From contig JBDVJO010000007.1 of the NCBI GenBank assembly GCA_039939375.1, positions 62,001 through 126,000 on the forward strand: 64,000 nt of DNA, given 5' to 3'. This document shows, in pieces, positions 9,065-18,548 of this stretch; the first letter of the stretch is position 1, and each line of letters begins with the position of its first letter. Origin of the DNA: Paracrocinitomix sp039939375 (GTDB taxonomy: Bacteria; Bacteroidota; Bacteroidia; Flavobacteriales_D; Crocinitomicaceae). A program made the position numbers and the translations under genes. The notes below the pieces were generated by a model, which ran no database searches, was not told where the DNA came from, and saw only the letters and a program-made list of their open reading frames with translations.

Positions 9065-10201
9065 ATGATCAACTTTGAAAATTTAAGTTTCTGGGAAAAA
9101 GAATCCTTCATCAACCACTCTGATTATATCATAATCGGATCTGGAATAGTTGGATTATCTACCGCCATCTATCTTAAACAACGTGAAAAAGGCAAAAAAG
9201 TAACAGTTTTAGAAAGAGGTTTTTTACCAACTGGTGCATCCACTAAAAACGCTGGTTTTTCTTGTATCGGTTCTCCTTCAGAATTACTAGATGACCTCAG
9301 CAAGCATTCAAAGGATGAAGTTTTTGCAACTGTTGAAAAAAGATGGAAAGGGTTATTGAATTTAAATAACCTGTTGGGCAAAGAAAATATTGGATATCTA
9401 TCTCTTGGATCCCACGAATTATTTGAAGCCGGTAAAGAGTCCGTCTACGAAAAATGTATGCAGAATTTGGACGATTTAAATCTTGCCATGTCTGAAATCA
9501 CAGGCAAACCAAGAGTGTTCAATTCAGCGGATCACGTTTGCAAGGCTGCTGGATTTGACGGATTCAATCATGCCATTTCTCATGCTGCCGAAGGACAAAT
9601 CAACACCGGGCAAATGATGAAGTCTTTATTAAAAAAGGCACAATCTTTAGACGTTCAAATTTTTAATGGCATTGAAGTCAAAACCATTAATTCTGATGAA
9701 ATCTATACCAATTTTGGAAAACTGCATTTTAAAAAACTAGCCATTTGTACGAATGGATTTTCAAAGCAATTTTTCCCAAACATAGATTTAGAACCTGCCA
9801 GAGCCCAAGTTTTGGTTACTTCACCAATCGAAAATCTGAAAGTGAAAGGCATTTTTCATTTTGATGAAGGCTATTATTATTTCAGAAACATTGACAATCG
9901 AATTTTATTTGGAGGCGCAAGGAATCTCGCATTTGAAGAAGAAAACACTGACATCATTGCCAATACGGATAAAATAACTCAGCATTTAGAAAGTATACTC
10001 AGAGAAAAAATAGCTCCGAATAATAACTTCACTGTAGAACATAAATGGGCCGGTACCATGGGTGTTGGACAAAAGAAAAACCCTATAATGAAAGAGGTTC
10101 AACCAAACATATACTGCGGTATTAGACTTGGTGGAATGGGAGTAGCTATAGGGAGTTTGTTAGGTAAAGAATTAGCCGAATTAATGACAGAAAAAAATTA
10201 A
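9065..10201 (+). CDS. FAD-dependent oxidoreductase (DAO family)
   Basis: The 378-residue protein has an N-terminal Rossmann FAD motif DYIIIGSGIVGLSTAIYL (about residues 20-37) with VTVLERG closing the second strand. The TGASTKNAGFSCIGSPSEL segment is typical of the D-amino-acid-oxidase/GlpO/SolA superfamily. The C-terminal GGMGVAIGSLLGKELAEL contacts the flavin. The family oxidises amines or amino acids. Its stop codon is followed immediately by the murQ ATG with no gap, so expression is coupled. A role in cell-wall amino sugar or D-amino acid recycling would fit the neighbour but is only inference. Confidence 0.88.
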   Translation: MINFENLSFWEKESFINHSDYIIIGSGIVGLSTAIYLKQREKGKKVTVLERGFLPTGASTKNAGFSCIGSPSELLDDLSKHSKDEVFATVEKRWKGLLNLNNLLGKENIGYLSLGSHELFEAGKESVYEKCMQNLDDLNLAMSEITGKPRVFNSADHVCKAAGFDGFNHAISHAAEGQINTGQMMKSLLKKAQSLDVQIFNGIEVKTINSDEIYTNFGKLHFKKLAICTNGFSKQFFPNIDLEPARAQVLVTSPIENLKVKGIFHFDEGYYYFRNIDNRILFGGARNLAFEEENTDIIANTDKITQHLESILREKIAPNNNFTVEHKWAGTMGVGQKKNPIMKEVQPNIYCGIRLGGMGVAIGSLLGKELAELMTEKN

Positions 10202-11020
10202 ATGACATACGCTAAAAAAATAACAGAAAGCAGCTCAAACTACGACAATCTAGAAGAGATGTCAACACTTGAGCTATTGACCAACATCAACAAAGAAGAC
10301 CATTTAGTTGCAGCTGCAGTTGAAAAATGTATTCCACAAATTGAAGCCTTTGTAGAAAAAGCTTTAGACCGAATGGAAATGGGAGGAAGATTATTCTACA
10401 TTGGAGCAGGAACATCCGGTAGATTAGGCATTGTAGACGCCTCTGAATGCCCACCAACTTTTGGTGTGGAACATGGGGTGGTTATCGGTATTATGGCCGG
10501 AGGAGATTCGGCCATGAGAAAAGCAGTTGAATTTGCCGAAGATGATACCGAACAAGGATGGAAAGATTTACAAGAGCATAATATTTCAGACCTTGACTCC
10601 GTAATTGGAATTGCGGCATCCGGAAGCACACCTTATGTGATTGGAGCGTTACAACATTGTAACAAAAATGATATTTTAACTGGTGGCATTACTTGTAATC
10701 CAGAAAGTGATTTAGCTGCTCATGCCCGCTTTCCTATGACACCAATTGTTGGACCTGAATTCGTGACCGGAAGTACAAGAATGAAATCAGGAACAGCTCA
10801 AAAGCTTATTCTAAATATGATTTCTACTTCAATCATGATTGGTTTAGGAAAAGTAAAAGGAAACAGAATGGTTGATATGCAGCTGAGCAACAACAAACTA
10901 GTAGACAGAGGCACCAAAATGGTCATGAGAGAAACGGGTTTAACTTATGACGAAGCCAAAGCCTTGTTAGAAGAACATGGTTCGGTGAGAAAAGCTGCTG
11001 ACGCCCACAAAATAAGATGA
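10202..11020 (+). CDS. murQ: N-acetylmuramic acid 6-phosphate etherase
   Basis: The 272-residue sugar-isomerase-fold protein matches MurQ from end to end: FYIGAGTSGRLGIVDASECPPTFG holds the phosphosugar-binding loop, IGIAASGSTPYVIGAL the second, and VTGSTRMKSGTAQKL the third. MurQ splits the lactyl ether of MurNAc-6-phosphate to give GlcNAc-6-phosphate and lactate during peptidoglycan recycling in the cytoplasm. It lacks the C-terminal extension of some family members, as is common in Bacteroidota. It starts at the first base after the oxidoreductase stop codon. No anmK or murK gene is nearby. Confidence 0.95.
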   Translation: MTYAKKITESSSNYDNLEEMSTLELLTNINKEDHLVAAAVEKCIPQIEAFVEKALDRMEMGGRLFYIGAGTSGRLGIVDASECPPTFGVEHGVVIGIMAGGDSAMRKAVEFAEDDTEQGWKDLQEHNISDLDSVIGIAASGSTPYVIGALQHCNKNDILTGGITCNPESDLAAHARFPMTPIVGPEFVTGSTRMKSGTAQKLILNMISTSIMIGLGKVKGNRMVDMQLSNNKLVDRGTKMVMRETGLTYDEAKALLEEHGSVRKAADAHKIR

Positions 11021-11084
11021 TTTAACAAGTAAGATAAATAATGTTATCCTTTTAATACAAGCGATTTTTGATAGAAAGGAAGTA

Positions 11085-11092
11085 TAAATTTG
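11085..11092 (+). promoter_or_regulatory. Candidate -7 element TAAATTTG before sdaA
   Basis: TAAATTTG matches the Bacteroidota TAnnTTTG consensus and lies 20 bp before the sdaA ATG. A TTTTTG ends 14 bp upstream, which is closer than the usual 17-23 bp spacing for the -33 element, so only the -7 half is convincing. Confidence 0.5.
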
Positions 11093-11111
11093 CGCCGAAC
11101 AATAAAAGAAA

Positions 11112-12533
11112 ATGGAATACATCAGTGTTTTTGACATGCTAAAAATTGGAGTTGGACCTTCAAGTTCTCATACTTTGGGTCCATGGCGAGCTGCAGAAAA
11201 GTGGCTTGAAGGATTTGATGCTGCGAAAATCACAACCATAAAAGACATTAAAGTTGACTTGTACGGTTCGCTATCGCTCACAGGTAAAGGTCACGCTACA
11301 GATTCTGCTGTCATCTTAGGTTTAAGCGGAGCAGATCCTGAAATGGTTCCAGTTGAAGATATCCCTTCAATTTTAGGAGCAGTTCAGGCCAATTTAGTTA
11401 TACAACTAGCTGGAAAATATGAAGCGCCGTTCAACCCATTAAGCGATATACGGTTTAATTCTGATTTTCTTCCTTTTCATTCCAACGGCATCAGATTTAC
11501 CGCAACCTTTGAAGATGAATCAACCTACATAGAAACATATTTTTCAATTGGCGGCGGATTTATAATTCAAGAAAAACACCAAGAAGAGGCGGTTGAAATT
11601 CAAAATGCCGGAACTTATCCCTACCCAATTCAACATGCAAAAGATCTGACTAAATATTGCATTCAAAAAGACATGCTCATTTCAGAAATTGTTGTTGAAA
11701 ACGAAAAAATGTTACGTTCTGAATCTGAAATTGACCATGAAATAAAAAGAGTTTGGGAAACCATGTTAGAATGCATGTTTATTGGTTGCCATACCGAAGG
11801 TCATTTACCAGGTGGACTCAATGTAAAAAGAAGAGCTTTTGATTCTCATGCTAAACTGATGCCGAGTCAAGACTATAAGACACCTCAAGAATGGCTAGAT
11901 ACTATAAGAACGACTGAAGTAAAATTCCGGCAAATATTAAAATGGGTAAGCTGTTTTGCGCTAGCCGTAAATGAGGTCAACGCATCTCTAGGACGCGTTG
12001 TTACTGCCCCAACAAACGGTTCAGCAGGTGTAATTCCTGCTGTATTGATGTACTATTTAACAATAGAAAACCATGATGCTGGTTTCAAAGAAATCAAGCA
12101 ATTTTTAATGGTTGCTGGAGAAATTGGCAGCATCTTTAAAAAAGGCGCAACGATATCTGCCGCAATGGGTGGATGCCAGGCTGAAATTGGAGTATCATCT
12201 GCTATGGCCGCGGCGGCTTTAACCGAACTTTCTGGCGGAACACACGAGCAAGTATTGATGGCGGCTGAAATTGCTATGGAGCATCATTTAGGAATGACCT
12301 GCGACCCTATCGGTGGATTGGTTCAAATTCCATGCATAGAAAGAAATGCAATGGGAGCAATTAAAGCAATTAATGCAGCAGAAATGGCGCTAGATTCTGA
12401 TCCCAAAAACGCAAAAGTTCCGTTGGATGAAGTGATAAACACCATGTGGGAAACTGCAAAAGATATGAACTTAAAATACAAGGAAACATCTCAGGGCGGC
12501 CTTGCCATAAAAGTCAGTTTAGCAGACTGTTAA
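11112..12533 (+). CDS. sdaA: L-serine ammonia-lyase (iron-sulfur type, single chain)
   Basis: The 473-residue enzyme has the typical beginning SVFDMLKIGVGPSSSHTLGPW and the full alpha-domain signatures APTNGSAGVIPAV, GGCQAEIGVSSAMAAAAL and GMTCDPIGGLVQIPCIERNAMGAIKA. The conserved cysteines in GGCQ, MTCDP and IPC match those that hold the catalytic 4Fe-4S cluster. The reaction is L-serine to pyruvate plus ammonia in the cytoplasm. Length equals that of fused one-chain enzymes such as E. coli SdaA. It has its own promoter candidate and is monocistronic, with a small GCCTA/TAGGC hairpin about 40 bp after the stop. Confidence 0.96.
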   Translation: MEYISVFDMLKIGVGPSSSHTLGPWRAAEKWLEGFDAAKITTIKDIKVDLYGSLSLTGKGHATDSAVILGLSGADPEMVPVEDIPSILGAVQANLVIQLAGKYEAPFNPLSDIRFNSDFLPFHSNGIRFTATFEDESTYIETYFSIGGGFIIQEKHQEEAVEIQNAGTYPYPIQHAKDLTKYCIQKDMLISEIVVENEKMLRSESEIDHEIKRVWETMLECMFIGCHTEGHLPGGLNVKRRAFDSHAKLMPSQDYKTPQEWLDTIRTTEVKFRQILKWVSCFALAVNEVNASLGRVVTAPTNGSAGVIPAVLMYYLTIENHDAGFKEIKQFLMVAGEIGSIFKKGATISAAMGGCQAEIGVSSAMAAAALTELSGGTHEQVLMAAEIAMEHHLGMTCDPIGGLVQIPCIERNAMGAIKAINAAEMALDSDPKNAKVPLDEVINTMWETAKDMNLKYKETSQGGLAIKVSLADC

Positions 12534-12643
12534 AACTTTCATAAAACCAAGCAATCGAATCTTCAGAAACGCCTATTTTCACTAGGCTTAAGAACCTTAA
12601 CATTTTTTAACAGCTAATTAAATTTAATAGGCGTACACTCTTG

Positions 12644-12651
12644 TAAATTTG
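12644..12651 (+). promoter_or_regulatory. Candidate -7 element TAAATTTG before the Bat operon
   Basis: TAAATTTG fits TAnnTTTG and lies 49 bp before the moxR ATG, leaving a leader of about 40 bases. The leader contains a small CTGTC/GACAG hairpin. No good TTG is seen at the -33 spacing. Confidence 0.45.
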
Positions 12652-12700
12652 TTAGTTAAACCAATACTGTCACTGAAGACAGACAAAAACAAAGAATTTA

Positions 12701-13729
12701 ATGGAAGATTTATCTACCAACAGCACGCCTAACCAAGCAGCTACAGATATCGAGCAAATCAATGCTAAGATTCAGGCTGGAAGCAGCTTTCTTGATAAAA
12801 TGAATGCCGAAATCTCTAAAGTGATAATCGGTCAGCAATATATGATTGACCGTTTAATGATTGGACTTTTAGCCAATGGACACGTGCTTCTTGAAGGAGT
12901 TCCGGGATTAGCTAAAACCTTAGCAATCAAAACACTTTCAGATACCATAGGTGGTGATTTCAATCGTATTCAATTTACACCAGATTTACTGCCTGCAGAT
13001 GTGGTTGGAACCATGATATACAATCAGAAGAAAGAAGATTTCTCTGTGAAGCAAGGTCCAATTTTTGCAAATTTTATTTTGGCAGATGAGATCAATAGAG
13101 CGCCAGCCAAAGTACAATCAGCCTTGCTTGAGGCCATGCAAGAACGCCAGGTTACTTTAGGAGAAACGACCTATCCTCTACCTCAACCATTCTTGGTTCT
13201 AGCAACTCAAAACCCAGTTGAGCAAGAAGGAACTTATCCGTTACCAGAAGCGCAAGTGGATAGATTTATGTTGAAGGTATTCTTAGATTATCCAACAAAA
13301 GAAGAGGAGAAATTGATTGTACGCCACAACATTTCTTCAGCAGGTTTTCCAAAACCTCAAACTGTTGTTTCGGTAGATGAAATCATCAAAGCGAAGGAAT
13401 TGGTAAAAGAAGTTTATCTAGACGAAAAAATAGAACAGTATATCGTTGATTTAGTTTATGCTACAAGGATTCCGGCCGATTATGGCATGAGTGACTTAGC
13501 TCCTTTAATTGGTTTTGGAGCTTCACCAAGAGCCTCTATCAACATGGCATTGGCAGCAAAAGCATATGCATTTATCAACCGCAGAGGATTTGTGATTCCG
13601 GAAGATGTTAGAGCCGTTTGCCCTGATGTGTTAAGACACAGAATTGGATTAACATATGAGGCGGAAGCTGAGGATATCACTCAAACAGATATTGTCAACA
13701 AAATAATGGATTTCGTAGAGGTACCATAG
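12701..13729 (+). CDS. moxR: MoxR family AAA ATPase (Bat operon)
   Basis: The 342-residue ATPase has Walker A LEGVPGLAKTLAI (about residue 64 on) and Walker B FILADEINRAPAKVQSALLEAM (the AAA_3 pattern). The arginine-containing LPEAQVDRFMLK and the C-terminal lid GASPRASINMAL are also present. MoxR proteins are cytoplasmic chaperone-like ATPases that act with von Willebrand A (VWA) domain partners, here BatA and BatB. It is the first gene of a nine-gene same-strand run with overlaps or near-zero gaps. The stop overlaps the next gene's GTG by one base. Confidence 0.95.
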   Translation: MEDLSTNSTPNQAATDIEQINAKIQAGSSFLDKMNAEISKVIIGQQYMIDRLMIGLLANGHVLLEGVPGLAKTLAIKTLSDTIGGDFNRIQFTPDLLPADVVGTMIYNQKKEDFSVKQGPIFANFILADEINRAPAKVQSALLEAMQERQVTLGETTYPLPQPFLVLATQNPVEQEGTYPLPEAQVDRFMLKVFLDYPTKEEEKLIVRHNISSAGFPKPQTVVSVDEIIKAKELVKEVYLDEKIEQYIVDLVYATRIPADYGMSDLAPLIGFGASPRASINMALAAKAYAFINRRGFVIPEDVRAVCPDVLRHRIGLTYEAEAEDITQTDIVNKIMDFVEVP

Positions 13730-14559
13730 TGAAAGGACTTTTTTACATATCGATTTTCTTGATAGGATTCACAACCTCTTGTAGTTCGCAAGAAACTGCA
13801 AAGGTTGAAAACAACTATGAGGATTCCTTAACTGGCAATTTATACGTCAGCGAATTTGGACAATTATACATCCTTCAATTGAATGACACTTTATTTCAAA
13901 CCAGTTTTGAAAATAATGATGGATTTCAATTTGACACTACAATGGTTCTTGTTCAAGATGATTCTGTTTTCTTACACCCTAACACAGCTGAAGATTCATT
14001 TACTTTGAGATACAATTGGGGAGGATTATTCTTCTATGACAATCAAAACCAAATTCAAGTTTATGATTTCGCAGGATATGGAATGCTCGGTGCACAAACT
14101 GAAATGTGGGAAATTTATTCGAATCCATTTTATAAAGATGGTGCAAAGGTCACGATTCAAGGTGAATATGGAAATAGAATTTCAGATTCTACCAAAAAGG
14201 TTAAAGGGATAAATATTGAGCCATACTGCGGTATTGAAATTGAGAAAGCATACTATAATATTACCGGAGGGATTTCTAAAGTTTCATACATAGATGATTC
14301 GAAAAAAGAACAATTTGCATTAGTTCTCAGTAATTGCCAATTTGATAAACCAGAAAATTTCACATATGAAGGTTCTACCATAAACATTAGCACGGGCGAA
14401 GCTGCAATATCTTGGAATTGGGCAGATTCAGAAGCTTACATATTGGAAGATCATACTCCATGGACAAAAGAAGAAGAATTTAAAAGCATTAAGGTTGAAG
14501 GTTACTTGGTTCAAAATGAAAAAGGCTCTTACCTCAAAAACTGGAAGATTATTGACTAA
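13729..14559 (+). CDS. Hypothetical lipoprotein inserted in the Bat operon
   Basis: The 276-residue protein has a lipoprotein signal GFTTSCSS (Cys18), so it is probably anchored in the periplasm or outer membrane. The mature part has no family I recognise; it is rich in aromatic residues and Asn/Asp and looks beta-rich. GTG 13729 overlaps the moxR stop, and its own stop overlaps the ATG of the DUF58 gene by one base (TAATGG), so it is embedded in the operon. The classic order is moxR then DUF58, so this gene is an extra member. A link to Bat function is suggested by position only. Confidence 0.82.
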   Translation: MKGLFYISIFLIGFTTSCSSQETAKVENNYEDSLTGNLYVSEFGQLYILQLNDTLFQTSFENNDGFQFDTTMVLVQDDSVFLHPNTAEDSFTLRYNWGGLFFYDNQNQIQVYDFAGYGMLGAQTEMWEIYSNPFYKDGAKVTIQGEYGNRISDSTKKVKGINIEPYCGIEIEKAYYNITGGISKVSYIDDSKKEQFALVLSNCQFDKPENFTYEGSTINISTGEAAISWNWADSEAYILEDHTPWTKEEEFKSIKVEGYLVQNEKGSYLKNWKIID

Positions 14560-15422
14560 TGGATACGAAAGAGCTCATAAAGAAAGTTCGAAAGATCGAG
14601 ATTAAAACCAAAGGTCTTTCAAACCAGATTTTTTCTGGGGAGTATCACTCTGCCTTTAAGGGACGTGGAATGGCTTTTTCTGAAGTAAGAGACTATGCCG
14701 TAGGTGATGAAATCAGAACCATTGACTGGAATGTAACCGCAAGATTTAACGAACCTTTTGTAAAAGTTTTTGAAGAAGAACGCGAGCTCACTGTGATGCT
14801 TTTAGTAGATGTTTCGGCATCTGAAATGTTCGGAACAAAGAATCAAATAAAACGTGAAACCATCACCGAGCTATGTGCGGTACTGGCGTTTTCAGCCGTA
14901 TCTAATAATGATAGAATTGGATTGATTTTATTTTCTGAAGGTATTGAAATGTTTATTCCACCTAAAAAAGGAAAATCACACATTTTAAGAATCATTAGAG
15001 AGTTGATTAATTATGAGCCAAAAAACACAGGAACGAATATTGGTGAGGCTTTGAAATATTTCACCAAAATGGTGAAGAAAAAAAGTATTGCTTTTGTTTT
15101 GAGTGATTTTGTGGCAGAAGATTTTTCTGACGCCATAAAAATAGCCTCTCGCAAGCATGACGTGGTTGCCCTGAAAGTCAAAGACAAAGCTGAATTTGAA
15201 ATACCGAACATTGGTTTAGCTCAATTCAAAGATCTAGAAACAGGTCAAGCTAAATGGATCAATACTTCTTTAAGATACGTCAGAAATAAGTACCAAAAAG
15301 CTGCACAAGAGAAAGAAGAAGAAATCAGGCAATTATTCAGAAGATCTAAAACAGACTATTGCGAAATCTTCACAGATGAAGGTTATATCAAACCACTAAT
15401 GAACTTATTTAAGAACAGGTAA
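14559..15422 (+). CDS. DUF58 domain protein of the Bat operon
   Basis: The 287-residue protein carries the DUF58 signature VGDEIRTIDWNVTARFNEPFVKVFEEERELTV, followed by a VWA-like fold with LLVDVSASEMFG and a degenerate metal site. DUF58 proteins nearly always follow moxR and are thought to be adaptors between the ATPase and the VWA membrane partners. The start overlaps the lipoprotein stop by one base, and the stop overlaps the next ATG. No transmembrane segment is seen, so it is cytoplasmic. Confidence 0.92.
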   Translation: MDTKELIKKVRKIEIKTKGLSNQIFSGEYHSAFKGRGMAFSEVRDYAVGDEIRTIDWNVTARFNEPFVKVFEEERELTVMLLVDVSASEMFGTKNQIKRETITELCAVLAFSAVSNNDRIGLILFSEGIEMFIPPKKGKSHILRIIRELINYEPKNTGTNIGEALKYFTKMVKKKSIAFVLSDFVAEDFSDAIKIASRKHDVVALKVKDKAEFEIPNIGLAQFKDLETGQAKWINTSLRYVRNKYQKAAQEKEEEIRQLFRRSKTDYCEIFTDEGYIKPLMNLFKNR

Positions 15423-16378
15423 TGAAGTGGTTGTCGTACATATCACTTTTTCTAATTGGAAGCTCAACTTTTGCTTTTCAAGATGTAGTTCCGCAAGCAA
15501 GGCTGTCTTTAGACTATGAGAAGATAAGAATTGGCGAACAAATAAAAGCCACCTTAGAACTTACTTATTACGATCCTCAACATAAAAAACTGGTTGGATG
15601 GCCTAGATTTGACGAAACACTTTCAAAACATATTGAAATCATTGACCGAACGGTTGATTTTGAAGGACAATTAGACACCACTGGTGGATTGATCAGAAGC
15701 CAGGAGTTTCAGATTACCTGTTTTGAACCCGGTTTCCACATTATACCGGCAATTGGAATTGAATTAGACGACTCAACTTATTACACTACGCCAGTTTCGT
15801 TAATGGTAGAAGCAGTTGAAATTGATACCAGCAAAAGTATTGTTGACATCAAAGAGAACTACACAGTAGACTATACGATAGGTGAGCGAGTTGAAGATTG
15901 GTTTCGTTCATACTGGAAATGGCTAGCTTGGTTAGCTGTCATCATAGCTGCTTATTTTATTTATCGCCTTTGGAAGAATAGAACACCAAAAGAAGAAGCT
16001 GCACCATATATCCCTCCTATTCCTGCCCACATTACCGCCCTCAAGTCTTTAAAACAATTAGAAAAAGAACAAGCTTGGGCATCTCTTGAGCAAAAACAAT
16101 ATTATTCAGACCTGACCTACACGGTAAGACTTTACTTGGAGCAACGATTCGGAATAAAAGCTGTAGAGCATACCACACGTGAAATATTAATCGAATTAAA
16201 GTATGCAGACATATCTGAAGAAGATAAAATGCATCTAAGAAAACTATTGAGTCAGGCAGACATGATCAAGTTTGCAAAAATGAAAGCAGACGCAGATCAC
16301 GGAAAAGACTCACTATACAAGTCGATTGAATTTGTGGAAAAAACGAAAAAAGAGGAAGAACACTCAGATGACGAATAA
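15422..16378 (+). CDS. BatD-like membrane protein with DUF4381-like cytoplasmic tail
   Basis: The 318-residue protein has a signal peptide (to about residue 20, SSTFAFQ) and an Ig-like beta domain resembling BatD/oxygen-tolerance domains (about 25-150). One transmembrane helix, WLAWLAVIIAAYFIYRLW (about 168-185), comes next, then a cytoplasmic helical tail with YSDLTYTVRLYLEQRFGI and TTREILIELKY. This tail is typical of the protein encoded between DUF58 and batA in Bacteroidota. It probably bridges the periplasm to the MoxR-DUF58 complex. Its start overlaps the DUF58 stop, and its last 11 bases overlap batA. Confidence 0.85.
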   Translation: MKWLSYISLFLIGSSTFAFQDVVPQARLSLDYEKIRIGEQIKATLELTYYDPQHKKLVGWPRFDETLSKHIEIIDRTVDFEGQLDTTGGLIRSQEFQITCFEPGFHIIPAIGIELDDSTYYTTPVSLMVEAVEIDTSKSIVDIKENYTVDYTIGERVEDWFRSYWKWLAWLAVIIAAYFIYRLWKNRTPKEEAAPYIPPIPAHITALKSLKQLEKEQAWASLEQKQYYSDLTYTVRLYLEQRFGIKAVEHTTREILIELKYADISEEDKMHLRKLLSQADMIKFAKMKADADHGKDSLYKSIEFVEKTKKEEEHSDDE

Positions 16379-17393
16379 TTGGATAGTTGACATATGGCCA
16401 TTTTCGTTTGAATACGCCAGAGCTGAAGTGCTTTGGTTGTTACTAGTTATTCCTTGTCTTGTTGTTTGGCACATTTACAGCGATAAAGCGGGATTTAAAA
16501 ACATCAACTTACCGTCAACAAGAAGTTTTGGTGAGCAAAAATTTAATTGGACCGCCTTTTTTAGGCATGCCAACCTTGGATTATTCCTCCTCGGATTAGC
16601 CTTTGTGATTTTGGCTCTTGCCAGACCGCATGCACCAAAAGATATTGATGAATTCAATAAAAAAAACATAGAAGGAATTGACGTGGTGATTTCTATGGAT
16701 ATTTCAGGATCTATGCTCGCCGAAGACATCAAACCTAACAGATTAACTGCGGCCAAAACCTGTGCTAAAGACTTTATATTAGAACGTCCTAATGACAGAA
16801 TAGGATTGGTTGTATACGAAGGAGAAGCTTATACCGCCTCCCCTCTAACCACCGGTCACGAATTATTAATCCAACAATTAGAAGATGTTGAATCAGGAAT
16901 GGTGGTTGGCGGAACAGCTATTGGATTAGGGTTAATTACTGCTGTGAATCGATTAATTGAGAGTGATGCTAAAAGTAAAGTGATCATTCTAATGACAGAC
17001 GGAATGAATAATTCAGGCGACATCATGCCAGAAGATGCAGCTCAAATTGCAAAGGAAATGGGCGTTTGTGTTTACACCATTGGAATGGGTAAAGAAGGAG
17101 GCGCAGAAGTGCCTTTATTTGGCGGGTTAACATCAACTGTCCCTACCGAATTAGATGAAGAATTATTAACTGATATCGCGAACATGACCGGAGGAAAATA
17201 CTTCCGTGCTCAAAACAAAAAAGAACTAGAAAACATCTATTCAGAGATCGATTTATTAGAGAAATCTAAAGTAAAAGTGCTGGATTTTAAGATCAGTCCA
17301 CCAGAAAAGTATTATGGATTTTTACTCTTGGGGATCATTTTTATTTTGTCATTCAAAGTCATTCAAAACACCTTATTAAAAAGTATACCATAA
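16368..17393 (+). CDS. batA: BatA, VWA domain membrane protein
   Basis: The product is about 341 residues, with an N-terminal hydrophobic pair (about residues 10-90), a VWA domain, and a C-terminal transmembrane helix YGFLLLGIIFILSFKVI. The metal-ion site is complete: DISGSM, the Thr in GGTAIG and MTDGMNNSG. It is a membrane protein whose VWA domain may bind a partner in the periplasm or cytoplasm. The frame opens at 16326, but the ATG at 16368 gives MTNNWIVDIWPFSFEYA, the usual BatA beginning, and is preceded by GAGGAAGA. It overlaps the previous gene by 11 bases. Confidence 0.93.
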   Translation: MTNNWIVDIWPFSFEYARAEVLWLLLVIPCLVVWHIYSDKAGFKNINLPSTRSFGEQKFNWTAFFRHANLGLFLLGLAFVILALARPHAPKDIDEFNKKNIEGIDVVISMDISGSMLAEDIKPNRLTAAKTCAKDFILERPNDRIGLVVYEGEAYTASPLTTGHELLIQQLEDVESGMVVGGTAIGLGLITAVNRLIESDAKSKVIILMTDGMNNSGDIMPEDAAQIAKEMGVCVYTIGMGKEGGAEVPLFGGLTSTVPTELDEELLTDIANMTGGKYFRAQNKKELENIYSEIDLLEKSKVKVLDFKISPPEKYYGFLLLGIIFILSFKVIQNTLLKSIP

Positions 17394-18548
17394 GTGTCAG
17401 ATAGTACGCATAAATATCACATTAAAGAATTGGCAATTGCCATTATCATCTGGGAAGTTATTTTCTGGGCGATATTCTTTTCTGTGTATTACTATCTGCA
17501 AGATTTGAATAATTTCAGATACGAAAACGAGCACATGCTTTGGGGATTATGTTTAGTTCCTTTAGTGGTATTGGGATATTTTGTTTTACTGAAGTGGAAG
17601 AATAAATCACTCCGTAATTTAGCAGCTGAAAAATTACTTCCTTACCTAACCGCTCCGGTATCCACCTTAAAATCATTTACCAAATTCTTTTTGTTCAGAA
17701 ATGGATTGGCTTTTTTGATACTCGCCATGGCAAATCCACAATACGGAAAAGGCAAAAGCTCAATGGTAGCAGAAGGAATTGAAATCATCTTTGCAATTGA
17801 TATCTCCAACTCAATGCGAGCACTAGACCTTGATCCAACCCGTGATCGATTAACAGTTGCCAAAATGTCAATTGACAGAATGCTACATTCACTTCACGGA
17901 GACAAAGTAGGAATCGTTGTATTTGCCGGAGACGCGCACTTACAGGTTCCGGTGACCGGAGATTACAGAGCAGTGCGTATGTACATGCAAAGCATCCGTC
18001 CAGAAATGATGACCAATCAAGGAACCGATATCGGACATGCTATTGATAAATGCATTCAATCGTTTGACATGGAGAACGGTGTAAACAAGACCATCATTAT
18101 CATGTCTGATGGTGAAAACCACGAAGAAGCTGCAGAAGAAATGGCACAGGCAGCATATGAAAATAAAATTATTGTGAATACGGTTGGAATGGGAACAGAA
18201 AATGAAACTACCATTCCTGAAGTGAAGAACGGTCAAATAGTTGGCCTCAAAAAAGATTATAACGGACAAACTGTATACACTAAAATTAATGAAGACATGC
18301 TGCTAAGTGTCGCTCAGGCAGGTGGTGGATCTTATACCAGAGCTGAAGGAAACTTTGTAAACCTTGAGGGCTTATTAGAAGAAATTAAAAAAATTGAAAA
18401 AACAGAAATGGAATCTTCTTTATACACAGACTATGATGACCAATACCATTGGTTTTTAGCGGTAGGATTGATTTTCATTTTGGCGGAATTTTTATTCACT
18501 GAAAGACGTTCAGGCGTAGTTTATAAATTACAAGAATATGATGCATAA
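17394..18548 (+). CDS. batB: BatB, VWA domain membrane protein
   Basis: The 384-residue paralogue of BatA has two N-terminal transmembrane segments (about 12-34 and 45-63), a VWA domain with an intact site (DISNSM, TDIGH, MSDGENHEEA), and a C-terminal helix WFLAVGLIFILAEFLF. It starts with GTG directly after the batA stop (zero gap), and its 3' end overlaps batC by 11 bases. BatA and BatB are thought to form a membrane complex with BatC-E that affects stress or oxygen tolerance; the molecular job is not settled. Confidence 0.93.
   Translation: MSDSTHKYHIKELAIAIIIWEVIFWAIFFSVYYYLQDLNNFRYENEHMLWGLCLVPLVVLGYFVLLKWKNKSLRNLAAEKLLPYLTAPVSTLKSFTKFFLFRNGLAFLILAMANPQYGKGKSSMVAEGIEIIFAIDISNSMRALDLDPTRDRLTVAKMSIDRMLHSLHGDKVGIVVFAGDAHLQVPVTGDYRAVRMYMQSIRPEMMTNQGTDIGHAIDKCIQSFDMENGVNKTIIIMSDGENHEEAAEEMAQAAYENKIIVNTVGMGTENETTIPEVKNGQIVGLKKDYNGQTVYTKINEDMLLSVAQAGGGSYTRAEGNFVNLEGLLEEIKKIEKTEMESSLYTDYDDQYHWFLAVGLIFILAEFLFTERRSGVVYKLQEYDA

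Noticed and set aside
12534..12700. Leader hairpins before moxR considered as a riboswitch
   Set aside because: Only two short stems; no known aptamer pattern recognised.
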